64,000 nucleotides of DNA from contig NZ_CP163435.1 of the NCBI RefSeq assembly GCF_041051975.1, forward strand, positions 9,392,501 through 9,456,500, read 5' to 3'. This document shows positions 24,863 to 33,969 of this stretch, in pieces (the first letter of the stretch is position 1; each line of letters opens with the position of its first letter). Below the pieces are notes generated by a model. It searched no databases and was not told the DNA's origin. It saw nothing but the letters and a program-made list of their open reading frames with translations. This DNA comes from Streptomyces sp. R21 (GTDB taxonomy: Bacteria > Actinomycetota > Actinomycetes > Streptomycetales > Streptomycetaceae). Position numbers and translations under genes: made by a program.

Positions 24863-27800
24863 CTAGCCGCCGACATGGATGAGCGTCGCCCAACGGGTCG
24901 GCCGGTCGGGGGCGGCATCCCGCAGCCGGCTGCTGACCTCGTTGAGCACCACCGCGGGCGACGCCGGCCGCCCGGCGTCCCGCTCCTTGCCGAGCGCGGC
25001 ATAGAACTCGGCGGTGGTGTACGCGGCGATCCGGTCGCCGATGGTCCACAGGGTGCCGACCGCATGCTCGAACCCGGCGAGGCGGAGCGTGGCGCACAGA
25101 TGCAGGACCTCGTCCGTCAGCACCTCGCCGCCGCGTGCCGTCTCGCAGGCGGACAGATAGACCAACTCACCCCGGCCCAGGGCGAGATCGGACAGCTCCC
25201 CGAGAGTGAGCGGGCCGTCCGCCATGATCAGGCCGCTCCTGGACGGGTCCTGCGGATGGCACACGGCATGGCAGGCGAAGTGGACGTGCGTCGCCGTCGC
25301 CAGCGCGTCCAGCACCGCCGCCCGGGTCGCCCGCTCCCCGACGAGCAGCCGGGCGTCGCCGAGCCGGGCGATCCGGCGCACCTCCGCCTCGGCGGACTCC
25401 AGATCGGCGTACCCCTCGGTGTGCGGCATGGCGACGCCGACGGGATGCGCGGACGTCTGCGCCGTGTCGGGCCGTAGCAGGGCGTGCAAGGTGGGCGTGT
25501 AGGACGACACCACACAGTCCAGCGCGCACAGCGGCCCGCCCTTGGCTGTGGGCGGGCGCTCGGCGGCATGCAGCGGAAGCAGGGTGAGATCGCCCGTCGG
25601 GCACCACCACACCGGCGGCCGCTCGCCGGGCACGGCCGCATGGTCCAGCGCGAGCCGTCCGAGCACCGGGCCCACGACGTCGTCCCACAGCCGGCCGAGA
25701 ACCCCCGACACCTCCGACTCGATCGCGCGTCGCGCTTCCTCGTCGTCACGAGCCGCCGCACGGCCGGCCAGTGCGTCGTAGAGGGCGGAGACCTGGGCGC
25801 GCACGGCGTCGGGCGTGAGCGACGCCAGCGGTATGACCTCGGGCCCGGCCTCGGTCAGCACGAGCGCGTCGCTGCGGTACCGGCTCACGTTCAGCAGGAC
25901 CACCGGGCCGTCGGCTGCCACCGTGTCCGGGTCCAGGGGAGTGCGGCGGGGGAAGTCGTGCAGGCCCGGCCGCAGTCTGATCTCGTCGGTCAGGTCGGCC
26001 AGCACGCGCGCGGCGCGCTGCCGCATCAGCGCCTGGCCCGGGGCGCCGTCGAGGCGGCCGCCGGCCCCGGGGACTCCCTGGAGGATCTCCCGCAGCCGCT
26101 GGTAGTCCGGGGCCAGGTCCGGCGCCAGCGCACGCAGGTCGTCCAGCGCCGTCCGGTGCTCGACCAGGTGCCGCAGCAGCACCCCGCGCCCCTCCTCCAA
26201 CAGCCGCACCGCGTCGTCGATCCGCCCCAGGTGCAGCGCGCACGCGGCCCCGTCCCGGATCGCCGAGCCCAGCTGCACGAGGTGCAGCTCCCGGTTGCGC
26301 CGGGCCGTCAACTCGTCGACCGAGAGCGGGATCAGGCCCGCGAGGCCCGCGAACCCCTCCCAGGCACCGGCCCAGTCCGCCACATCGGCCGCGAGGTTGC
26401 CCCAGGCCTGGTACGAGCGCCATTGGACCCAGGCGGGGGCGCTCTCATGACGCGCCGAGGCCTGGAACGCCGCTGTCGCCGCGGCGAGATCGGCGGGCGC
26501 GCCCGCCTGGCGGTACCGCGCTTCGTGGGCACGGCCCAGGTGGTTGAGCCGATGCCCGAGCTCGGGATCGACGGGCGCGGTCAGGCGTACGGCCGACTCG
26601 GCCAACTTCACGGCCTCGTCGAGCACGTTCGGAGGGATGCTGCCCTCCGACGGGTCCTCCGGCAGCAGCGCCACGACCAGGTTCGACTGGACGCGGGGGA
26701 AGACCGGATGGCCCGGGCGGAGCAGACCGAGTGCCTCGCGCATGGCCCGGACCGCTTCGCTGTCGGCGCGCGGGCGACCCGGTGGACCCTGGTTCAGCGC
26801 GTTGCCGAGATCGCAGAGCACCATCGGCCGCATCGGATGATCAGGCCCCAGGTCGTCCAGACACCTACGAAACAGGGCGATGCTGTCGGTGAGGGCATCG
26901 GGGTTGTGCGTGAACCGGTGCCAGGTGGCGAGGGTATCCGCGAAGTTCATCCGCAGCCCGGTCGGGGACACCTGCGGGCCTGGGGCGTTGTCCAATTCGG
27001 CCAGGGCCTGCTCATGGATGACGATCGCCTCGCTGAGCGCGGCGGTGTCACCGGTGAGTTGGCCGAGGTCACGCAGCGCGTTGCCGAGGTTGGTGAGGTG
27101 GCCGCCGCGGGTCGACGGGTCGAGATGCGGGTGGTCGAGCACCTGCGGCAGCAGGGCGATCGCCCGCTCCAGGGACGGCGCATGGTTGGCATAGCGGCCG
27201 CGGGTCCACAGGGCGGCGCAGAGATTGCCCAGCAGGACGGGGTGGAGAGGGGCGTCGTCCGCGGTGGCCAGCACGGCCGTGTCCGAGAGATCCACGGCCC
27301 GTTCGAGGTGCTCCGACCTGCCGGTCACCTCGACGTTCCGCTGGAGCGTGATACTGAGCCGGCTCAAGTGGACGGCGTTTCCGGGAGCGAGGCGATTGGC
27401 CTCTTCCAGGAGGGCGACGCCCTCGTCGGCGTGCGCTGCGTCGTGGGTGACCACACCGAGCCGTCCGAGGGCCACACCGAGCACGGCGATCCGCTCAACG
27501 CTGCGAGGATCGTCCGTCGGGGCGTTCACCGTCGCCTCCCGCAACCTGGCGACCACCTGCTCCAGCATGTCCACATCGCCGGTCTCGGCGCTCAGTTCCC
27601 AGATCGCCGTGAGCTCGTCCTCGAACTCCCCGTCGACCTCAGGGGTGTCCGTGAGCCCACTGATATCCACGACGACCGTGTGCTCCGGATCGGGCGGCTC
27701 GCCCTCCATGAACTCGAACAGGTGGACCGCCGTCATCGCGTCACGGACGGCCTGCTCTCCCGTGCCCAACTCGGCTCGCAGAGAGTGCAGTTGGGCCAGT

Positions 27801-27997
27801 GCGAGCAGGGCGACCGGCTCGGCGTGCGGATCCGGGGCGATCGTCCGCGCCAGGCGCAGCGCCGCCCGAAGCGCCCCGCGGCCCAGGACATGCCGGGCGT
27901 CACCGGTCGCACGGTGACGTTCCAACCGTTTCAACACCCCTCGCAGACGACGCTCCAGGCGATCGGCCGGCGGCATCCGGATCCCCCTGCGTGCCAC
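24863..27997 (-). CDS. TPR-CHAT domain cysteine peptidase
   Basis: This 1044-residue protein has about 650 residues of helical tetratricopeptide-like repeats followed by a C-terminal CHAT domain (about 720-1044). The caspase-like dyad is intact: H910 in HFACHAV and C951 in YLSACETARG. The signature SGLIMADGPLTL and GTLWTIGD segments are also present. CHAT domains are caspase-related endopeptidases, often held inactive until a partner binds the TPR region. The start is GTG 27997, directly after the stop of a 51-residue peptide gene. The KamA-like enzyme follows, so the three probably form an operon. Its protein target is unknown; the adjacent small peptide is one candidate. Confidence 0.88.
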   Translation of the reverse strand: MARRGIRMPPADRLERRLRGVLKRLERHRATGDARHVLGRGALRAALRLARTIAPDPHAEPVALLALAQLHSLRAELGTGEQAVRDAMTAVHLFEFMEGEPPDPEHTVVVDISGLTDTPEVDGEFEDELTAIWELSAETGDVDMLEQVVARLREATVNAPTDDPRSVERIAVLGVALGRLGVVTHDAAHADEGVALLEEANRLAPGNAVHLSRLSITLQRNVEVTGRSEHLERAVDLSDTAVLATADDAPLHPVLLGNLCAALWTRGRYANHAPSLERAIALLPQVLDHPHLDPSTRGGHLTNLGNALRDLGQLTGDTAALSEAIVIHEQALAELDNAPGPQVSPTGLRMNFADTLATWHRFTHNPDALTDSIALFRRCLDDLGPDHPMRPMVLCDLGNALNQGPPGRPRADSEAVRAMREALGLLRPGHPVFPRVQSNLVVALLPEDPSEGSIPPNVLDEAVKLAESAVRLTAPVDPELGHRLNHLGRAHEARYRQAGAPADLAAATAAFQASARHESAPAWVQWRSYQAWGNLAADVADWAGAWEGFAGLAGLIPLSVDELTARRNRELHLVQLGSAIRDGAACALHLGRIDDAVRLLEEGRGVLLRHLVEHRTALDDLRALAPDLAPDYQRLREILQGVPGAGGRLDGAPGQALMRQRAARVLADLTDEIRLRPGLHDFPRRTPLDPDTVAADGPVVLLNVSRYRSDALVLTEAGPEVIPLASLTPDAVRAQVSALYDALAGRAAARDDEEARRAIESEVSGVLGRLWDDVVGPVLGRLALDHAAVPGERPPVWWCPTGDLTLLPLHAAERPPTAKGGPLCALDCVVSSYTPTLHALLRPDTAQTSAHPVGVAMPHTEGYADLESAEAEVRRIARLGDARLLVGERATRAAVLDALATATHVHFACHAVCHPQDPSRSGLIMADGPLTLGELSDLALGRGELVYLSACETARGGEVLTDEVLHLCATLRLAGFEHAVGTLWTIGDRIAAYTTAEFYAALGKERDAGRPASPAVVLNEVSSRLRDAAPDRPTRWATLIHVGG

Positions 27998-28153
27998 TCA
28001 GCCCGACCCGCTCGGGGGCGGTGGTGGCGGCGGAGCGGGCGAGGTGCCGGGCTGCGCGGAGTCGTCCGCGAGAACCTGCCCGCCGCGGAACTCCCCGTCG
28101 TCGTCAGGAGGGAGCGGGAGGACAGGTACCTCCGCGTTCTCCTGCTCGCTCAT
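27998..28153 (-). CDS. Small proline-rich peptide upstream of the CHAT gene
   Basis: This 51-residue peptide starts MSEQENAEVP. It has an acidic middle (PPDDDGEF) and ends in seven prolines and SGSG. Its TGA is immediately followed by the GTG of the CHAT peptidase with no spacing, so the two are likely co-translated. It has no cysteine or membrane helix. It could be a CHAT cleavage substrate, an inhibitor, or the precursor of a modified peptide given the radical SAM gene downstream. It resembles no family I can name. Codon use is consistent with the neighbouring genes. Confidence 0.55.
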   Translation of the reverse strand: MSEQENAEVPVLPLPPDDDGEFRGGQVLADDSAQPGTSPAPPPPPPPSGSG

Positions 28154-28252
28154 ACGCTCCCCCGAGCGGCCGTGGAGGCCATCATGGCCTCGGTGTGAAG
28201 GACCGGTTGCTCCGTAACTGTCCCACCGGACACGAAGTGAGGCTACTGCCCA

Positions 28253-28972
28253 ATGCCCAGTACTCTGGCGGGATTCATACTGTTCGTGGCATTGCTGATG
28301 CCGGGCTACGTGTACGAGCGCCGGCGTGCGCGGGCCATCCCCGAGCGCGAGCGCACGCCCTTCGCCGAAACCCTCGCCGTGGTCTTCGTCAGCGTGGTCG
28401 TGGACGGGATCCTGCTGCTGGCCTTCGCGTTCCTTGTGCACTTCCTCCCCGACGCGACCCCCGACCCCGCACGCCTCCTCGACGACCCGGGCCACTACCT
28501 CGGACACCACTTCCTGCGTACGGTCCTGTGGGCCACCGCCTTCGTCGTGGCGGCCGCGCTCCTCGGGCAGGCCTGGGCGGCACGGCCGCTGCTGCACCGG
28601 ATCGGCGGCTTCGGCCTACCGGCGAGGATCGCCGAGACCCAGCAGTCCGCATGGTGGCTCGCCTTCCATGAACACCCCGGCTCAACCATTCACGTGGGCT
28701 GCATCCTGCATGACGGCTCGTACGTGGCCGGCATCCTGCACAGCTACAGCCGGGTGTCCGCCGAGCACGGCGACCGCGATCTCACCCTGCGCGGAGAGAT
28801 CACCTACCGGGCCGCGCGCAGCGCCGCCGCCGCACCATTGCCGCAGGTCAACCTCGTCGTGCTCAGCGCCCGCGACATCGCCCTGCTGACGGTGAGCTAC
28901 GTGCGGACACCGACTCCCACACCCACTCCCGTTCCGGTTCCAGTCCCCGATCCGGTACCGGTGCCGGACTGA
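28253..28972 (+). CDS. DUF6338-like membrane protein
   Basis: The protein has 239 residues. Two or three hydrophobic segments near the N-terminus (LAGFILFVALLMPGYVYE; LAVVFVSVVVDGILLLAFAF; TAFVVAAALLGQAWA) precede a soluble domain of about 110 residues containing IHVGCILHDGSYVAGILHSY. This layout matches actinobacterial DUF6338 proteins. The last 22 residues are a simple Pro-Thr/Pro-Val repeat (28909-28968) that may be a flexible tail. It is divergent from the peptide/CHAT/KamA operon by about 100 bases, so it may share its promoter region. The function is unknown. Confidence 0.65.
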   Translation: MPSTLAGFILFVALLMPGYVYERRRARAIPERERTPFAETLAVVFVSVVVDGILLLAFAFLVHFLPDATPDPARLLDDPGHYLGHHFLRTVLWATAFVVAAALLGQAWAARPLLHRIGGFGLPARIAETQQSAWWLAFHEHPGSTIHVGCILHDGSYVAGILHSYSRVSAEHGDRDLTLRGEITYRAARSAAAAPLPQVNLVVLSARDIALLTVSYVRTPTPTPTPVPVPVPDPVPVPD

Positions 28973-29014
28973 CCCGACGGCTGCCTTGATGAGACGTACG
29001 GGCGTGGCCACACT

Positions 29015-29884
29015 GTGCATGTGGACACGGAACGCGCCTGGCCCGCGGACCCGGGATGCTTCGGCCCCTCCTCGGTGACCTGGCAGATGCACGGCGACCC
29101 CATGATGTGGGTGGCCGGAGTCCGTGCGCTGTACCTCCAGGCGCTGCACCCGCGCACGGTGCGGGGCGTCATGCAGAACTCCGACTTCCGGCGCGACGCG
29201 TGGGGCCGGCTCATGCGGACCGCGAACTTCGTGGGGACGACGACGTACGGCACCACCGAGGCCGCCGAGCGGGCGGGCGCCCGGGTGCGGAAGATCCACA
29301 CCGTGCTGCGGGCGACGGACCCGGACACGGGGGAGCGGTACCGGATCGACGAACCCGAGCTGCTGCTGTGGGTGCACTGCGCGGAGATCGACTCCTATCT
29401 GCACGTCCTGCGGCGCTCCGGGTTCCGGCTCACGGACGCCCAGGCCGACCGCTACGTCGGTGAACACCGCGTCAGCGCACGGCTGGTGGGCCTCGACCCC
29501 GACGACGTCCCCGCGAATCAGGCCGAGTTGGCGGCGTACTTCGAGAAGGTACTGCCGGAGCTGGCCGCAGGCCCCGAGGCGCGGGACGTGGACGACTTCC
29601 TGCGCCGTCCGCCCACCCACCCGCTGCTCGTCCCGGCACGAGCCCTGCTCTGGGGGCGCGTGGCCGGCCTGGCGTACGCCGCTCTGCCGCCGTACGCCCA
29701 CGAGCTGTACGGCAGAGCGGCCCCCTCACCCGCCACGGTGACCCGGCGCCTGCGTCTCACGGGCACCTTGCTGCGCTCGGTTCCCGCACGTCTTCGCTGG
29801 CAACTCCCGCCCAAACACATTATCCGCGCCATGTCACGGCTCGGCCCCGGCTCGCGTCCGGCGCCGTACAAAGTCCCGAGATGA
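29015..29884 (+). CDS. MpaB/DUF2236-family oxygenase-like protein
   Basis: This 289-residue protein of the oxygenase MpaB/latex-clearing-protein fold shows WQMHGDPMMWVAGVRALYLQ, LHPRTVRGVM, and FVGTTTYGTTEAAERAGARV, all conserved in DUF2236. The central histidines (for example in LLLWVHCAEIDSYL) may bind heme, as in Lcp-like proteins. The start is uncertain between GTG 29015 and GTG 29021, and no strong ribosome-binding site is seen. It is followed 61 bases on by the Ser/Thr kinase, but there is no clear functional link. Confidence 0.75.
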   Translation: MHVDTERAWPADPGCFGPSSVTWQMHGDPMMWVAGVRALYLQALHPRTVRGVMQNSDFRRDAWGRLMRTANFVGTTTYGTTEAAERAGARVRKIHTVLRATDPDTGERYRIDEPELLLWVHCAEIDSYLHVLRRSGFRLTDAQADRYVGEHRVSARLVGLDPDDVPANQAELAAYFEKVLPELAAGPEARDVDDFLRRPPTHPLLVPARALLWGRVAGLAYAALPPYAHELYGRAAPSPATVTRRLRLTGTLLRSVPARLRWQLPPKHIIRAMSRLGPGSRPAPYKVPR

Positions 29885-29945
29885 CTCGCCATACTGGACA
29901 GGCCGGGGAGGGCGAGGCGAGCAGCGACGGGGGCGATCGCGCGAG

Positions 29946-32225
29946 ATGGCGGAGACCAGGCTGATCCAGAGCCGGTACCGGCTGCTCGATCTGATCGGGC
30001 GCGGCGGTATGGGCGAGGTGTGGCGCGCCCGCGACGAATCCCTGGGCCGGCAGGTCGCCGTGAAATGCCTCAAGCCCCTGGGCCCGCATCACGATCAGTC
30101 CTTCACGCGTGTCCTGCGGGAGAGGTTTCGGCGCGAGGCCCGGGTGGCCGCCGCGCTCCAGCACCGCGGAGTGACCGTGGTGCACGACTTCGGCGAGTCC
30201 GACGGAGTGCTGTATCTCGTCATGGAGTTGCTGGAGGGGCGCAACCTCAGTCAGCTCCTGGAGGACAACAAGCACCATCCGCTGCCCGTCGCCGACGTCG
30301 TCGAGATCGCCGACCAGGTGACCGCCGCGCTCGCCTACACCCACCAACAGGGCATTGTGCACCGCGACTTGAAGCCCGCGAACATCATGCGCCTGACCGA
30401 CGGCACCGTGAAGATCTGCGACTTCGGCATCGCCCGCCTCGGCCACGACATCGGCTTCACCTCCCGGCTCACCGGCACCGGCATCGCGATGGGCACCCCG
30501 CACTACATGTCGCCCGAACAGATCAGCGGCTCCCAGGTCGACCACCGCAGCGACCTCTACTCGTTCGGCTGCGTGCTGTACGAAATCTCCACCGGGGCCC
30601 CGCCGTTCGACCTGGACGACGCGTGGGCGGTCCTGGTCGGGCACCGGGACACGGCTCCCGAGCCGCCGCGCGGCCGGCGGGCCGAACTCCCCGAGTACTT
30701 GGAGAAGATCATCCTCGATCTGCTCGCCAAGCGGCCCGAACAGCGGCCGCAGGACGCTCGCGAACTCGGCCGCCGTATCGACGCCGGCCGCACGACACCG
30801 GTCTACGTGCCGACCGTGGTGTCGCCCGCCGTACGCCGGCCCGGGACGGAACACCGGCCCCCGGTGCCCTCGACCCGGTCGCGCCCCCAGCAGCCGCCCT
30901 CGCGCGAACCCCGGTTGCCCTCCTGGACCCGCGGAATGACCACCGGCCACAAGGCGACCGGCGCCGATTTGCGCAGCACGCCACCGGACGGCGCGGCGGG
31001 GCTCACCGGCGAGTGGATCGCCCGGCCGGTCACCACCGACACCCGCGAACCCGCACCCAGCGAACGCCCCACGCCCGCACCGGAGTTGATCACCACGCTC
31101 GCCGGGCGACACAACGCCGGGCTCAGCCTGGGACGGCTCGGCCGGTGGACGGAGGCTGGCGAGGTGCACCGCGCGGTCGCCACCGAGCGCGAACAGGCCC
31201 TGGGCTCCGACCACCCGGACACCCTCGCCAGCCGCTACGAGGTCGGCTTCACACTCAGCCGCACCGGACGCCCCGCCGAGGCGCTGCGCGAGTACGCGCA
31301 CGTCGCCCAGGCCAGGGAGCGGGTGCTCGGCGCCGACCACCCCGACACGCTGGCCGCCCGTCAGGAAATGGCGTACGTGCTGGGCCAGTTGGGCCGCCAC
31401 TTCGAGGCGCACCAGGCCTACACGTCCGTACTGGCCGCCCGTGAGCGCGCCATGGGCCCCGACCACCCCGACACCCTGCGCTGCCGCCACAATCTGGCCT
31501 TCAACCTGAGCAGGCTCGGGCGCCTGGAGGACTCGTACCGCATGGCGATCGGGGTGGCGTCGGCCCGCGCCCGGGTGCTCGGTGCGACCCACCCCGACAC
31601 CCTCGTCACCCGGTACGAAGTCGCCTACGCACTCGGCCAGTTGGGTCGTTGGCCCGAGGCGCTCCAGACCTACCGGGAAGTGGCCGACGCACGCGCCCGC
31701 GCCCTGGGCCCCGACCATCCGGACACGCTGGCCGCCCGCTACGAGGTCGGTATCAGCCTCGGCCGGCTCGGCCGCAGCGCGCAGGCCCTGGAGCTTTACC
31801 GCGACCTGATCGACGACCGCACCCGTGTGCACGGCCCCGCCCACCCCGAGACCCTGCGCGCCCGGCACGGACTCGGCGTCAACCTCGGCCGGATGGGCCG
31901 CTGGGAGGAGGCGCTCGCCGAGTCCCGCGACGTGTGCGCGATCCGCGAACGCGTCCTGGGCCCCGACCACCCGGACACCCTCGTCAGCCGTCGCGAGGTC
32001 GCCGTCGGCCTCGGCTGGCTCGGCCGCTGGGCCGACGCCCTGGCCGAGTACCGCCGCGTCGCCGCAGCCCGCGAACGCGTGCTCGGCGCCGACCACCCCG
32101 ACGCCCTCGCCAGCCGCAACGACGAGGCGCACTGCCTGGAACAGCTCGGCCGCGGCCCGGAGGCGGCGGAGCTGTACCGCAGGGTGGCGGCACTGCGGCA
32201 GCAGCGGGCGTCCGGCGGACATTGA
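29946..32225 (+). CDS. Ser/Thr protein kinase with C-terminal TPR array
   Basis: The protein has 759 residues. The Hanks-type kinase domain (about 11-275) has the glycine loop GRGGMGEVW, K40 in VAVK, the catalytic HRDLKPAN with D141, and DFG with D159. All catalytic residues are present, so it should be active. A Pro-rich linker (about 280-375) leads to eight tandem tetratricopeptide units of 42 residues (PDHPDTLAARYEVGISLGR type). No transmembrane helix is visible, unlike PknB-class receptors, so it is a cytosolic kinase whose TPRs probably bind a partner. The TPR type resembles those of NB-ARC/TPR signalling proteins. Confidence 0.92.
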   Translation: MAETRLIQSRYRLLDLIGRGGMGEVWRARDESLGRQVAVKCLKPLGPHHDQSFTRVLRERFRREARVAAALQHRGVTVVHDFGESDGVLYLVMELLEGRNLSQLLEDNKHHPLPVADVVEIADQVTAALAYTHQQGIVHRDLKPANIMRLTDGTVKICDFGIARLGHDIGFTSRLTGTGIAMGTPHYMSPEQISGSQVDHRSDLYSFGCVLYEISTGAPPFDLDDAWAVLVGHRDTAPEPPRGRRAELPEYLEKIILDLLAKRPEQRPQDARELGRRIDAGRTTPVYVPTVVSPAVRRPGTEHRPPVPSTRSRPQQPPSREPRLPSWTRGMTTGHKATGADLRSTPPDGAAGLTGEWIARPVTTDTREPAPSERPTPAPELITTLAGRHNAGLSLGRLGRWTEAGEVHRAVATEREQALGSDHPDTLASRYEVGFTLSRTGRPAEALREYAHVAQARERVLGADHPDTLAARQEMAYVLGQLGRHFEAHQAYTSVLAARERAMGPDHPDTLRCRHNLAFNLSRLGRLEDSYRMAIGVASARARVLGATHPDTLVTRYEVAYALGQLGRWPEALQTYREVADARARALGPDHPDTLAARYEVGISLGRLGRSAQALELYRDLIDDRTRVHGPAHPETLRARHGLGVNLGRMGRWEEALAESRDVCAIRERVLGPDHPDTLVSRREVAVGLGWLGRWADALAEYRRVAAARERVLGADHPDALASRNDEAHCLEQLGRGPEAAELYRRVAALRQQRASGGH
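31180..32205 (+). repeat. 126-bp tandem coding repeat (TPR units)
   Basis: Within the kinase gene the segment encoding PDHPDTL recurs with exact 126-base period, beginning near 31203, 31329, 31455, 31581, 31707, 31833, 31959 and 32085. Eight near-identical TPR units of 42 codons result. The regular period suggests recent or homogenised repeat expansion. Confidence 0.85.
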
Positions 32226-32373
32226 GCGTCGTGGGGACACCGAGCTGCCGGTGGACGCCGAGCTTCCGATGGACACTGACCGACGGAACAGTCCGAACCC
32301 GTGCCCGGACACCCGTACGGCCGACTGCCGCGCACCTCTGGCCGCCGTAGATCATCCCGTGCTACGAAGAGGC

Positions 32374-33945
32374 ATGCCTGCACACGAGGGATACGACGCC
32401 GTCATCGTCGGCGGTGGCCACAACGGCCTGGTCGCCGCCGCCTACCTGGCCCGGGCCGGGCAATCGGTCCTGGTCCTGGAGCGCCTCGGGACCACCGGGG
32501 GCGCCGCCGTGTCCACCCGGCCGTTCGCCGGCGTCGACGCACGGCTGTCGCGCTACTCGTACCTGGTCAGCCTGCTGCCCCGGAAGATCGTGCGGGACCT
32601 CGGGCTCGACTTCCGCGTCCGTGGGCGCACCGTGTCCTCGTACACGCCCGTCGAGCGGGACGGACGGCCCACCGGACTGCTGGTCGGCGGCGGCGAGCGG
32701 CGCACGCGCGAGGCGTTCGCCCGGCTGACCGGCTCGAACGACGAATACGCGGCGTGGCAGCGGTTCTACGGCATGACGGGCCGCGTCGCCCAGCGAGTGT
32801 TCCCCACGCTCACCGAACCCCTCCCCAGTCGCGACGAGCTGCGCGCCCGTGTCGACGACGAGGAGGCCTGGCGGCTGCTGTTCGAGGAGCCGATCGGCAC
32901 GGCCGTCGAGGAGTACTTCACCGACGACCTCGTGCGCGGTGTCGTCCTCACCGACGCGCTCATCGGCACGTTCGCCGACGCCCACGACACCTCGCTGCGG
33001 CAGAACCGCTGCTTCCTCTACCACGTCATCGGCGGTGGCACCGGCGCCTGGGACGTCCCCGTCGGCGGCATGGGCGCCCTCACCGACGCGATCGCCACGG
33101 CGGCGCGCGCCGCGGGCGCCGTCGTCGCCACGGGGCACGAGGCGGTGCGGATCGAGACGGACGGACAGGCCGCCGAGGTCACCTACCGGACCGCCGACGG
33201 TGACGGCGTCGTCGCGGCCCGGCACGTCCTGGTGAACGCCTCGCCGCAGGAACTCCCCGCCCTCACCGGCGACGCACCGCCCGCCCCGGCCGAGGGCGCC
33301 CAGCTCAAGGTGAACATGCTGCTCACCCGGCTTCCGAAGCTGCGCGACACCTCCGTGGACCCGCGCGAGGCGTTCGCCGGCACCTTCCACATCGCCGAGG
33401 GCTACGAGCAGTTGGCGACCGCATACGCCCAGGCCGCGTCCGGTGAACTGCCCGCCGCGCCGCCCTCGGAGATCTACTGCCACTCCCTCACCGACCCGAC
33501 CATCCTCGGCCCCGACCTCGTCGAGCAGGGCTACCAGACCCTCACCCTCTTCGGCCTGCACACGCCCGCCAGGCTCTTCGCCCACGACAACGACACCGTG
33601 CGCGACGAACTCCTCAAGTCGACTCTGGCGCAACTCGACGCCCACCTCGCCGAACCGCTCGCCGACTGCCTTGCCACCGACGCCGACGGCCGCCCCTGCA
33701 TCGAGGCGAAGACCCCGCTCGACCTGGAGCGCGACCTCAGGCTGCCCGGCGGCAACATCTTCCACCGCGACCTGGCCTTCCCCTACGTCCAGGAGGAAAC
33801 CGGCCGCTGGGGCGTGGAGACCGGGCACGCCAACGTGCTGCTGTGCGGCGCGGGCGCGGTGCGCGGCGGCGGGGTGAGCGGGGTGCCGGGGCACAACGCG
33901 GCGATGGCGGTGCTCGAAGATCTCGAAGCCCGTGGCCTGATGTAG
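32374..33945 (+). CDS. FAD-dependent phytoene-desaturase-like oxidoreductase
   Basis: This 523-residue protein has an N-terminal FAD Rossmann motif (VIVGGGHNGLVAAAYLARAG, then VLVLERLGTTGGAA) and a C-terminal GVSGVPGHNAAM segment closing the FAD site. The family is the NAD(P)/FAD-dependent oxidoreductases related to PYROXD2 and carotenoid desaturases. ATG 32374 is preceded by GAAGAGG. No carotenoid or terpene genes lie nearby, so the substrate is open. A TetR-like C-terminal-domain protein follows after 24 bases and may be co-transcribed. Confidence 0.82.
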   Translation: MPAHEGYDAVIVGGGHNGLVAAAYLARAGQSVLVLERLGTTGGAAVSTRPFAGVDARLSRYSYLVSLLPRKIVRDLGLDFRVRGRTVSSYTPVERDGRPTGLLVGGGERRTREAFARLTGSNDEYAAWQRFYGMTGRVAQRVFPTLTEPLPSRDELRARVDDEEAWRLLFEEPIGTAVEEYFTDDLVRGVVLTDALIGTFADAHDTSLRQNRCFLYHVIGGGTGAWDVPVGGMGALTDAIATAARAAGAVVATGHEAVRIETDGQAAEVTYRTADGDGVVAARHVLVNASPQELPALTGDAPPAPAEGAQLKVNMLLTRLPKLRDTSVDPREAFAGTFHIAEGYEQLATAYAQAASGELPAAPPSEIYCHSLTDPTILGPDLVEQGYQTLTLFGLHTPARLFAHDNDTVRDELLKSTLAQLDAHLAEPLADCLATDADGRPCIEAKTPLDLERDLRLPGGNIFHRDLAFPYVQEETGRWGVETGHANVLLCGAGAVRGGGVSGVPGHNAAMAVLEDLEARGLM

Positions 33946-33969
33946 TCGTACGCCATAGGCTGCACCGCT

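Noticed and set aside
25484..28198. Plus-strand frame of about 900 codons across the CHAT gene
   Set aside because: Antisense shadow of the CHAT peptidase, which has the His/Cys dyad and TPRs; no motifs on the plus strand.
31180..32205. Possible CRISPR or minisatellite array
   Set aside because: The 126-base repeats keep one reading frame and encode TPR units; no short identical repeats with unique spacers are present.
29820..32312. Long minus-strand open frame opposite the kinase gene
   Set aside because: It is an antisense shadow of the G/C-rich third positions of the TPR kinase; the product is repetitive Ala/Gly/Val-rich with no domain, and the plus frame has full kinase motifs.
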